NCBI GenBank assembly: GCA_964036295.1
Contig: OZ038467.1
Location: forward strand, 19,723,670-19,787,669
Direction of reading: 5' to 3'
Source: Plumapathes pennacea
Lineage: Eukaryota > Cnidaria > Anthozoa > Antipatharia > Myriopathidae
DNA: 64,000 nt
Below are positions 11,560 through 21,954 of the stretch, in pieces; positions within the stretch are counted from its first letter, which is position 1; each line of letters begins with the position of its first letter. The position numbers were made by a program, and so were the translations under genes. The notes under the pieces are model-generated. The model saw only the letters and a program-made list of their open reading frames with translations, searched no databases and was not told the origin of the DNA.

Positions 11560-13095
11560 TGCATGCAGCAGACTCAGGCATGCATATTTAATGAGCTCGA
11601 ATTGTTTTGTATGTGAACCCGGTCAAAACAGCAGGATTTCTCCCAAAATCAAAGCAAAACTTGAACGGTTTACTTCAAATTATACACGGGCCTGTGAACG
11701 ATTCGCGCTACAATCACCGCGTCTCTGATTACAGCATTTGTTACAATTTTAGTCTTAAAAGAAAAAAATGAGACAGTTGACTAAATTATTCAAGACTCCA
11801 AGTTCCGATTGCTCTGAGCGAATACGGTAGCCGAAACTGGCGACAGAAGCGTATTAAAACAATACTTCTATGGGGAAATGATCAGCATACAGATTTTTAA
11901 AATACATTCTTGATGTGATCGAGTTACACAAGATACGGGATAGAATATATTTGTCACGGTGATTGTTCGATTTTCACTGACTGACCTTTGCTGCTTGTCC
12001 TTTCTGAATAAGTATCTGGGTTTAACACAAAACGGCGTCTGAAGCTCCCAATTTGCTTTCAAGCGCTGTTCCGTTTCTTCGGCACGCTTCCGTTCATGAT
12101 GCTGTCGGTTATAACATGTTTGTCGTCTTTTCTCTAGACGTATTTGGCGCTGTTCGATCGTTTCACGTTTTCGCCTTGCCCGTGTCTGTTCCCTTCCCTT
12201 TTGAAGACGAGCTTCGCGAGACCGTTTTGTTTCAAGTTTTCCAGTTTACGTTCTTCGACAACTGCAGCACGCTGTTGTCGGCGTAGAGTGTTGGCTTCAT
12301 TTTGAGCTAGAAGTCTGCGGCTACTCTGTTCAGACGATTCATTGCCACGTCGGAAAGCTACTCGCTGGCGATTGGATTCTCTTTGCGGAGTCGTCTGCTT
12401 GGCCCGCTTTTGTTTCTGAAGTTCCCGATTCGCTTTCAAGCGCTGTTCTCTTTGTGGAGTCTTTCCATCGGCTCGCTTGTGTTCATGCCGCTTTAGATCG
12501 GCATTCATGAGCTGTTTTCTCTGCGGAGTCTTTTCTTCGGTCCGCTTTTGCTCTTGAAGTTCCCGATTCGCTTTCAAGCGCTGTTCTCTTTGAGGAGTGT
12601 TTTCTTCGGCTCGCTTATGTTCATGCCGCTTTTGATCGGCATTCATGCGCTTTTTTCTCTGCGGAGTCTTTTCTTCGGCCCGCTTTTGCTCTTGAAGTTC
12701 CCGATTCACTTTCAAGCGCTGTTTTCTTTGCGGAGTCGTTTCTTCGGCACGCTTCTGTTTATCATGCTGTCGTCTTTTTTCTAAACGTATTTGGCGCTGT
12801 TCGATTGTTTCACGATTCCGCCTTGCCCGTGCCTGTTCCCTTCTCTTTTGAAGACCAGCTTCGCGAGACCGTTCTGTGTCAAGTTTTCCAGTTTTCAAAT
12901 TCATTTTCGTGAACGCAGTTACATACAATGACCTCGCTTTGACGCTAATCGATAATTATTATTACGTTATTGCCTTAGAGGTCGCCCCATGACAGACTGA
13001 CTGACTGACGAACATTAAATTTCGAGATGGCTCCAAACAAAGCGATTTTGCTACATTAGCGCCGTGATTATTACCCTCACTTCGCTTCGCTTCGC
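11560..13095 (-). mobile_element. Full copy of the STPR-encoding repeat (right inverted arm)
   Basis: Inverted counterpart of 8520-9510 and longer than it. It holds the only long reading frame of the family (12134-12928, minus). The N-terminal coding block appears twice: once at the start of that frame and once again near 11950-12250. An internal duplication therefore happened, and the second block is read out of frame. Confidence 0.6.
12134..12928 (-). CDS. STPR-like 23-residue repeat protein, probably transposon-borne
   Basis: A 264-codon frame rich in Arg, Glu, Lys and Gln. Residues about 38-180 are six tandem 23-residue units with consensus close to EKTPQRKQRLKANRELQ. They alternate between a 'RELQEQKR' and a 'KRHEHKR' type, so the DNA also has a 138-base two-unit period. 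The 23-residue period and TPxxR core resemble the STPR (score-and-three peptide repeat) DNA-binding module. Similar repeats occur in the N-terminal parts of some mobile-element proteins (general knowledge, not checked). The last ~38 residues are an out-of-frame reading of a duplicated N-terminal block, so the frame's end is not native. There are three copies nearby, which argues for a mobile element rather than a host gene. No helicase or transposase domain is visible. Confidence 0.55.
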   Translation of the reverse strand: MYVTAFTKMNLKTGKLDTERSREAGLQKRREQARARRNRETIEQRQIRLEKRRQHDKQKRAEETTPQRKQRLKVNRELQEQKRAEEKTPQRKKRMNADQKRHEHKRAEENTPQREQRLKANRELQEQKRTEEKTPQRKQLMNADLKRHEHKRADGKTPQREQRLKANRELQKQKRAKQTTPQRESNRQRVAFRRGNESSEQSSRRLLAQNEANTLRRQQRAAVVEERKLENLKQNGLAKLVFKREGNRHGQGENVKRSNSAKYV

Positions 13096-13110
13096 TCGGG
13101 GATAAAAAAA

Positions 13111-13285
13111 TATATAACGTGTTCCCGTGTAATATAGCCTCATCTAAACACTTGGGAAGTTGAGAGAACACTCGAGTAGCGCCGGAAACCACTCGGCGAC
13201 CTCGTGGTTTCCTTACGCTACTCTCGTGTTCTCCCAACTTCCCGCGTGTTTAGATGAGGCTATATTACACGGTGACGCGTTATAT
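13111..13285. repeat. Foldback element, ~175 bp
   Basis: The arms start 'tatataacgtgttcccgtgt' on the left and end with its near reverse complement. They match closely for about 60 bases, with an inner 'ggaaaccac/gtggtttcc' stem around the short core 'tcggcgacctcg'. It is non-coding and lies just beyond the STPR repeat copy. Confidence 0.8.
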
Positions 13286-15960
13286 ATTTCTTAAGTATAG
13301 AGAATATACAGCTTTTTGTACATTGTTGGTTAAATGAATGCTGACTAAACTGTCACTTCTCGCTACATAATATATAAAATGTATTTTGAAAAAACTGAGA
13401 GATTCTGCATTTAAGCTTGTGAGTGAAAGGGTTGTTTACCTGCAAGTTCATGATAGTTATTATTCCCTTATCCTCGAAGAGATTGTGCTTCTGCATGCTT
13501 TTGGTTGGAGAGTACGTTCCTACTTTTTCCTACAAGGTTTTGGGTTTTCGTACCAGGCAAGAGCGCTTGATGAAGCTTACATAACACAAAAGTATGATGA
13601 AAAGGGCACACAATGAATAGTGTGCTGTATGATAATGATGATGGTAATAAGAATAATAACAGAAAGAATTGATGCTGATAGATGTTGTTTTCTTACTGGG
13701 TCAGAGCTGAATTGATTCAACTACAACAAGCTGGTTATATCAAAGACCGTATAAAATAGACACATTACCTCTATGTTTATTTATTTATTTTTTTTTTTTT
13801 TTGCGTCGAAACTTCTAATATATACCAGTGCAGGACAGAGCGAGGAGGTATCTGCGATTATCGTATTTCTAGTATTTTATACATCTCAATAAGTGTCTGT
13901 GAGACCACGACAGTGAATTTTTTTAATGACTTCAAATAGGTATAAATAAAGCAGTTACAACGTCCCGTGTAAAATGCAGTTAATGGAATGTGACGAGGAA
14001 GGTCAGTCAAGGGCAGTCACGACATCGGCGGTTACTGTTCATTCACCATTGTTCATTCATGTCTTCTATTGAAACAATGCCATGTCTTAGTATTTTACCG
14101 ACGAAACGATGACGAAACCTTGTCCAGTGGCGGTTTTTAACTGCATAGAGATTGGCCCAACTTATGTATGCTCTATTCATGTTAGCTAAAATTCGCCACG
14201 TAATAGCGAGACATGTCAGGCTCAAGACCTACTATTGTCGGATACTTGTCTAACTATAAAAGCAGCTGAACAATCGCCACAGTACATTTCATAGCAGCCT
14301 TGGTACGCTTCTTGCAACGTTTTGCGAATTTCCCACCTTCCCTCCCTTTGGAGTGGTGCCTTGCTTTTCGTGATTCTCAATAAACTGGGTCACTTCCCTT
14401 TGTTTGCGCAGCGACTTCCCTCAAGCTTTTAAGCATTATTTTACGCATACCTGCCAATACTCTTGTACGATCCAGCACGTGCTGACCTATGGTCTCAGCT
14501 CGTAGTGCCGGGGTGATAAGTGAGGCTCTGCTATAAAATCAAGACCTACCACTACGCTTGTCCTATCCCCAAGCTAATGGGGAGATAATTGAGGTTTCAA
14601 AAGGTCGCGCAACCGGAAGTCGCCTAGCTAAATATACAGCAGGGCATTGCATCCCCCTTACGCCAATAAGTGTCTCGTCTTGATATCATAAGGAGCAGTG
14701 ACATTAACAAGAAAAAATTTAAAACAAGTTTATTTGTTGCACATCTGTGGTCAAGAAGCTAGCAAACTAGACTGTACAGCAAGAGTTGAAACTTTATCAC
14801 GACACTCTTTGTTCTTCCATACCCATCAACTTCGCATTTTCATATTTTATTTATTTTTCATCTTTGATTCGGCGATAATCATCATAATAAAAAACTTTGT
14901 ACGACAGTTATTCATTTTTTTATATTTTAAAAGATCTATTGAGGCATACATAAAGATAGACAATAAATAAGAGTACTCACCACGGAAATGATTTTTGTGA
15001 GCTTCCTTTAAACACCACTGACACACGATGTGTACTCGACCAGTTGTGTTCTGTTGGTGTAGACAGACAAAAATACATAGTCTTAATTAATTTCATATAC
15101 GTTTTTATTTTCACGCAGTTTTCTCACACCAGCTTTAAAAATTTATTTTGAAACAATGATGTTCATTACACCTAAAATATCTCATTGCACTTTCTGTGAA
15201 CTCAACTGGCCATATGCAAAACAAAGATAACAAGTTTTGTCGCGTGAAAACGCGACAGATGCTGGAATTCAAGTTTGGTGTGGCAAGTGTCCGCACGCAC
15301 CATAAGAATTGTTGAATAAGCAATCTCTGGACTAGAGCGAGACTCCCAAGAGTGATCAACTTCAATTCTCTCTTTCAGTTTCTCACCCAAAAAAATTTTA
15401 TACAGTACAGGGAACTTTTGACACGTTGCTCAAATGAACCTGACTAAACTATAAATTATAATTACAGCACTCGTACATTTGCTTCAGAACGACGAGAGAG
15501 CCTACACATTTTGATCTTGGGAGTATGCGTGACTTATCTCTTTTTCGTGCATAATTGATTTTGACATTTTGGTTTCGAATATTTGTTTCTAATCACAAGC
15601 CACGATTAATCTAGCCTGCGCTTCATTATTTGTCTGTCTTTCGTCTGTTAAAGTGCGTCTACCAGCTGGCTTTCTAAATTTCCAGTCGGCCTGTTTTATT
15701 TCAGAGCTATTATCACCGCGGTTTTGATGAATTCACGGTTGTTTGACGAGCGTATGTTAAAGCTATCTGAAAAAGCCCAGCCGGGAGCGACTTCAGCTTG
15801 TCGAAATGGTATCGTTTGATTATGATTGCTTTAACCAGCTAATGGACGATGAAGAATGCGAAAGTGAATACAATGAACAAAAACCGCAAGAGCGCAAGTA
15901 TATGTCAACAAAAATCTCACGTTACATACTTTGAAACTCAGCTAAGAAAAGAAAATAAGG
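13286..15960. other. Intergenic, no supported gene
   Basis: AT-rich, with a T tract near 13789-13802. Short open frames (for example 13386-13616) have no domain signature and no paralogue in the window. I see no RNA gene. Confidence 0.4.
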
Positions 15961-17527
15961 CTTCCACGCCGCTTGCACGTGAACATTATCCAATCAAAAT
16001 ATAGTATTTTTGCTCACACGTCAATCAAACTTTAAAATCCTAGAGGAGGACTTCTTTTACCAATTGTCATGATACCTATACGCTGTGGTTTTCGGGTGAA
16101 AACAATTATTTGCTGGGCCCCTAGGCCCAGTATAAAAAGATAACACAATAATAATAATAATCAAGAAAAAATAACCCTCAAGGAAACACGAACCATTTTA
16201 TTATACATGTATAGGCACGAGTGTTTTACTGAAAAATATACTGTGCGTAAAATCTATACGAAACTACATCCGGGACCCGAGTGGCGGATTTTCTATACCC
16301 TCACTACTAGTGAGGATATCGATGGCATCATTTCCCGCTTTTGCACGGTTGTTTGTGCTTTTTCTCGTAAATCACTCGTGTTTATATAATAAACTCGGAA
16401 AACTATTATACGGCGGCTTGAAGATATGGATTCCATTTTCTCGTGGTAAAAACAATATTTTTACTCACTCGCGCAGCGCTCGTTCGTAAAATGTTGTTTT
16501 CACCACTGGGAAATACAATTCATATCTTCGCGCGGCCGTGTAAAAACCTGTATGTTTTAAATGATCGAAATCGAAATATTTTAAACCAGTGACCTGGAAA
16601 ATTCTCTGATATTATTAATATCAGAAAGGCACATTACCAAAAGTTTTACGTGGTCGTCGGGGCACATTCTTCGCCGCATTTGTGAATTATTTTGATAGTT
16701 ATGTACAGAAACCTTTCCATATTATGTCAGTGTTTTACACGCCTAAGTAAAATACTCACCTTCGCAGAGGTTTATCCCGAGTTTTTTCTCAATTGCAGAA
16801 TGACGCTTCAGATACAGACACTCGTTATGTATGAACTGGGCTGGAAAAGTTTTGTTTATGTTTGCTGTCAAAAGACTTCCGCGCCTGAACATCAATTTCG
16901 TTTTGAACAATGACGCGCGCGACACATGTCAATCACACAAGGTGCTGAATGTTGTATCTCGAAATAAATCGGGAAGCGACCAGTCTTGGGTGATCAGTTT
17001 TGTATTGAGATAAATCAGTGAATCAAATAAACATGAAACAATCCGTTTTGGAAGTATAATCAGTTCGGAGGATATTTTTCCGAAAAACGATTGAGGCTCG
17101 TTTCAGACGTCGCTCTTCACACGTGTCTAACCTAATGCAAATGAACTTAAACAATGGTTTTTCGTCATTTGCATTGGGTTCGGCTCGTGTGTGATCAGGA
17201 GCTATATCAGGAGTATTTCTTTTAATGGCACCTTGAACCACGAACTCGACAGGTTCAGTGCGTAACTGGCTAACAATTACACTGAGGACAGCATACAGTC
17301 CTTGCCGAGTTTCACTTGCTTCTTTCTAACTGAACTCTTTTTAAGGTATTTCTATAATAAATTATAATATCCTTTTTATATAATTGTTTTTACCCGAAAG
17401 CCAAAACGTAGGTATCATGGCAATTGGTAAAAAGAACCCCCCTCTAGGATTTTGGAGTTTGATTGACGTGGAAGCAAAAAAAAACTGTTATTTGATTGGG
17501 TAATGTTCACGTGCAAGCGTTGTGGAA
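15961..17527. mobile_element. Long-TIR DNA element (~1.57 kb)
   Basis: Sequence from 15961 to about 16115 recurs as its inverted copy at about 17375-17527. The outer end reads 'cttccac' and then 'gcttgcacgtgaacatta' on both strands. The arms are about 150 bp with scattered mismatches. The interior contains a 'tcactactagtgagga' palindromic patch near 16305 but no transposase-like frame. Its right end abuts the start of segmental unit A. Confidence 0.6.
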
Positions 17528-18190
17528 GTCTTGAGAGTTTAGAGAATGATATATAAATACAATAAAACACAAAGATTAGAATTTCAAGAAAAGATTTGTG
17601 GTTACCTACCGAAAGTTTGAATGCCATTAGTCAACCTGGGCCGCAGTGTTGGAATATTTAGCAAGCGCTCCGTTCACACGGTCAAATTTGTGAATCAAAC
17701 AAACTTTTCCATTCTCTTGCGCTAGCGCTTTCTGTACCGTGTGAACCAGCCTTATGTGTCTATCAAGTGTTTTATGAAGTTTTTTGGCTTGCAGATCATT
17801 TCACCTTGTGTCGTGGCCCAGCGAAATCTAGCAACTATAATCTAGTATAGTTTCAAAGTCCAATAATAGGGTTAAAGTCCAATAAATGCGCTTTAAAAAT
17901 GATAAGTAATCATCAAATTATATTAGCTAAATTATTCCCGCAACACTTCAATGACCCAGAACGCATCAAACCGGATAAAATATGGACTAGATCAGTGCGA
18001 GACGTGAGGGAATTCAAAACCGAAACCCAAACAACCCAAACAACAAAACCGAAAAAATGTAAACACGTTAATGTGCGATGAATACGTTGTCCTAATTGCA
18101 GCCCATCTGTCTCCGAGTCGTGTACAAACTCATCTGCTGTCGTCAGAGAGCTCACAATGCAGTGGATTTCTCTTTTTCTGTTGTAAGTAT
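17528..18190. repeat. Dispersed repeat copy (unit A start)
   Basis: Shares long blocks with 47590-48420 and 63470-64000, including 'cttcaatgacccagaacgca' and the 'ctgtctccgagtcg' block. A partial relative lies at 20400-20710. A plus-strand ATG at 18157 is followed by a good donor (gtaagt at 18183), so a short leader exon is possible but unproven. Confidence 0.55.
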
Positions 18191-19499
18191 CTTTCTACTT
18201 TGTTATATAGGTAATTTATTCAGGAGACTGTCCATTTTGTAGGTTATTTAGCACTTTTAGTTCGAGAGTCGAGTTATTGTCGTTCGCTGTGACCTCACGT
18301 TTTTAAGTTTGGTTGATGGCCGTGTTTTGCTACTTCTACGGAGGCGTTTCTTGATTTTTGTATTTAGTACGAATCTGTAGGCGAATTGACTCGAGACATG
18401 CTGTCGAATCGACCTAAATATAACTAGCGAAACGACCGGAAACTATCCGCGTAAAATCTTCAGGTTGGAAGGGATAGGAATTACTGAGCGTTGTATCAAA
18501 CTCAACCTCGCTAGATGTTAGTATTTTCATCTTTTTACCTGGTATACTTTTTAAACCATACCATACTCGTGCTCGGAAAATATCGCGAATGTGTTTACCG
18601 CTCGGTTATACGTTCTACTTTGTATGCGTTTCTCTTTAATTTGGGTCATCATTTTGCTAATATCTTAGCCATCCCGGTTTATTTTGGGTTTTAAATTGTT
18701 TTAAATTGTTAAATTGCTGTGGAAAATTTTACAAATTTGTTCTGGCCTTTCGCATTGAAGAAACAATTGGCAACCGCGGATGAATTAAAAACAGTTATCC
18801 AACACAAACCAAGAGTAATATTTTGTACAAAAAGCGAGCTGTGTGTTCGATGTAGTATATACAGTTTATACTTCCCTTCAACTGGTTTTTTGTCACAGAA
18901 CATCTGCTACATGGTGCAGGCTAATAATGGCCAGGATGTGAATCAGATCAGGGTCTCGATAAGTGTTTTTTTGCACACTGATAAACTGAGACATCTCTTT
19001 GTTCCAGCTGGTCATACTCATGTTTAGTGTGATTAGTCGAAGCTGTAATACCACTTCTTCACTCAATGAGTTATTATTAATAAATGATTATTGCTGAGTT
19101 CTTTGTCGTGACTAGTTGGATGACAACTTTAAATCCCTAATAGGACGGACCTTTTATATTTTAAAGACTTAGTATGAACACTTGGACAAAGGGAAATATT
19201 GTGTAGAGGGGTTGTTGAACAGATCCTGTGAAATTGCAAATATCATATGCAGTATTTCTGGAAGTCGTTCTGTTGAAAGGTATGAATAGGGAGAAAATTA
19301 TTTTTGTACTAGAGGTAAATAAAATGGTCGCTGTTCAACATCGGAATGGCATCTCTAAGGGATTGTGTGCTTGATACCCAGACCATTTTGCTTGTCACCT
19401 TTAAATATATTTAAAAGTGCCTGGTTCTTTAGTGTGATTTGTTCGTTAAGGGATTATTGATTGATTGATTCGTTTTCTTTTTTTTTTCTTTTTTTCTTT

Positions 19500-19592
19500 T
19501 TTGGTGTTTTGACTGTCAGGTTTCATATATTATTGGATTCTGTGATCTGGAACTAAAGCAATATTGATCCGTGTTTGACGAGTTTTACTCTA
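19500..19592 (+). other. Possible untranslated leader exon of gene 2
   Basis: The block ending 'gttttactctaag' followed by the strong donor 'gtgagtaa' is conserved in unit B at about 48700-48776, and in a tandem relative near 48560-48610. Conservation of the donor upstream of both TPR-CHAT genes suggests a 5' UTR exon. No transcript evidence is available. Confidence 0.3.
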
Positions 19593-19781
19593 AGGTGAGT
19601 AAATGTAACGATTGTCTACTGTTGGTTTAGTGATTTGTAGTCACAAGGAAGCATATGCTAACTAGCCTCTGCACACACAACCACAGTCAGTTTTAACAGT
19701 TTCCGTACTTTCAGAAGAGTTAGCCTATTGACATTAATTAATACTTGATAAAAAAAGAAAAGAAACAAAATAAAAACATTC

Positions 19782-20146
19782 GGGGGGGGGGGGGGTTGCA
19801 CTACCTATGATTGACTATACAGGGAGGCTCCGCCCGAAAGGGTTCCAGTTTTGAGCCTCTGGTATTAAAAGGATATAGAACAACGAAGTCTTTTTGGTAT
19901 TTGAAAGGGTCGGTAAGAAGGGCTGGCCAAAGGAAGTCGTACTAGCATTTCATAGAGGTTTTAAAACTCGTCCCTCGACTGAAAAATTTGCAAAAGTCGC
20001 GTCCCTGAGCGAGTTGCGTGCGGTTGTTCTGGACGTTTTCCTGTTCGAAGACAGCAAATTTGTTTAACTAGAGATATATGAGAGGGATTGAAAGCTTGGG
20101 CGTACCCTCCCCTATTAAATATCTTCAAGTGCCCCCCCCCCCCCCC
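19782..20146. mobile_element. MITE-like element bounded by G-run and C-run
   Basis: Starts with 14 G and ends with 15 C. Subterminal sequences are roughly inverted (left 'tatacagggaggctcc', right side 'taccctcccctatta'). Elements of the same style lie at 32298-32916 and 62734-63468. Unit B retains the C-run end (49096-49130). It is non-coding. Confidence 0.5.
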
Positions 20147-21549
20147 AATCAGAATGGGCTTCCACCTGTAACTTTAGAGTATGCTTACATACTTACTTTA
20201 CAAAGTGTTGCACATCAAGTCGGCCTGCTATATACATACATATCCCAAATAAGTACATACGCACACTGTTAGATATAAATAACTATAAAGGATGCGACCC
20301 TTTGTGACACTTGACTGAACAAAGTTTGAGTTTTGCGATTTACACACACAAACATACAACCATCGACTCGTCACTCCCGCACGCTTGATATCTGAACTCA
20401 ATTTTTACTTTATTTCGTGCGGCTTCTCATTCAAGTAACGAAAGAGACACGAAGAAGACACGCGAGCACGCAAAGTATCTTAGAGAATGAGAATGAGAGA
20501 GTTTAGAGAATGATATAAAAATACAATAAAACACAAAGATTAGAACTTTAACAAAAGTTTTGTTTACCTACCTAAAGTTTGAGTGCTCATTTGTCAAACT
20601 GGGCAGTATTGTTGGGATGTTAGCAAGCGCTCCGTTCACACGGTCACTTTGTGAATCAAGCTTCAAACAATTCCGCTAGCGTTTTCTGTACCGTGTGAAC
20701 CAGCCAAAATCGTCGCATAGATCGTCTCTCCCCGAAGCTCGAAATATCGAAATCGCGTTGGCGTTGCGAATATATTTTGCAACCGACAATGAATGAACGG
20801 CAGAGTGTCAGTGCGAAATGGCGTTTATGAAAGAATACGAGACTGATTGAAGCAGAGAACACGCGTTTGAGCCGCTGCCGTCAACGAAGTGTCGCACGTA
20901 AAGGCTGGTTCACACGACAGAGCTGACAAACGCATTGCGTTGGTGACGTCATCAGTTCGTACGCTTTGTTTATCTTGTTCAGAATCCGATCACTGAGGTC
21001 AATATATTAACTTAAATTAACCTTAGAGCTTTCCTTTTCGTTGCAATGCTTGACCGGTCCTTTCACCTTAAGTATATTGTCCTTTTATACTATCTACGAC
21101 TGGATAGCAAATGATTACTCAAAAAGTTGTTAAACGTTTGCCATAGAAGGCCCAGAAGTGCAATGGAAAGATTAAACGTTCCGGATACTTACTGTTAAGA
21201 TATGATGATCGGGGAAAGCTTACAATCTAGGAAAATGACCGTTACGACGTTGGAAAACATCCGAGCAAAAAAAAAATTCCTTGCGACCCCAGCCGTCATT
21301 GACAACAAGTGCTGCACATCTATGGTTGTTTCACCCTTGTGTTAAAATTCGCACACTTGCCAGGAAGAAAGTGGAAAGTGAACATGAATCACCGTAAACA
21401 GTTATGACTAAAACCGTGCAAAAATCAAGTTTTGCAGACATGTTTGCTCGTCATGCCGCACTGTAAAGACTGCAAAGATAATTTTAACAATGCACGAGAA
21501 CTCTATTTTTCGAAATCATTGACTGGCACAAAGATGTGGTGATTTGAGG
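20147..21549. other. Upstream region of gene 2
   Basis: Contains a partial copy (20340-20710) of the dispersed repeat seen at 17528, including the 'accgtgtgaaccagcc' block. No coding feature is supported. Confidence 0.4.
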
Positions 21550-21607
21550 ATGTTTAATTTGCTGGAAGAAACCCAAACGCTCCAAGAGGAGTCAGGAAAG
21601 TTAATTG
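21550..21607 (+). CDS. Proposed first coding exon of gene 2
   Basis: An ATG at 21550 opens a 58-base exon (19 codons plus one base, starting MFNLLEETQTLQEE) that ends at a consensus donor, G then gtgagt at 21608. Joining it to an acceptor 'attacag' ending at 22093 restores the TPR frame exactly (phase 1 to phase 1). The spliced frame up to 24519 is a whole number of codons. The alternative unspliced start at 21955 is closed by a stop in the paralogous sequence of gene 3, which favours this splice model. Confidence 0.4.
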
Positions 21608-21954
21608 GTGAGTTGAATGAATAATATTTCAACAATGTGTGATGAAATGATTTCCATTTAGTGTCATTTTGATAGAAACTCGGTCCATAACTTACGGTAC
21701 GGACCGCGCACTCGGTTAATAAGATGTACAGATTATATTACACATTACATAGAAATCGAGAAAATACCAAGATTTCTTCAGTTCTTAGAACTGATATCTT
21801 CATTCCACGCACAGTGAAGAAGAACATTCTTATCTTTCAATAGTAAAGATAACGATGTTGCCCTTCCTCTGATTCGTGAGATATATCAACACCATTCGTA
21901 TATAAACTCCAAATCTCCAAACGGCCATGTGATATCCTCTATATAAATATAAAC

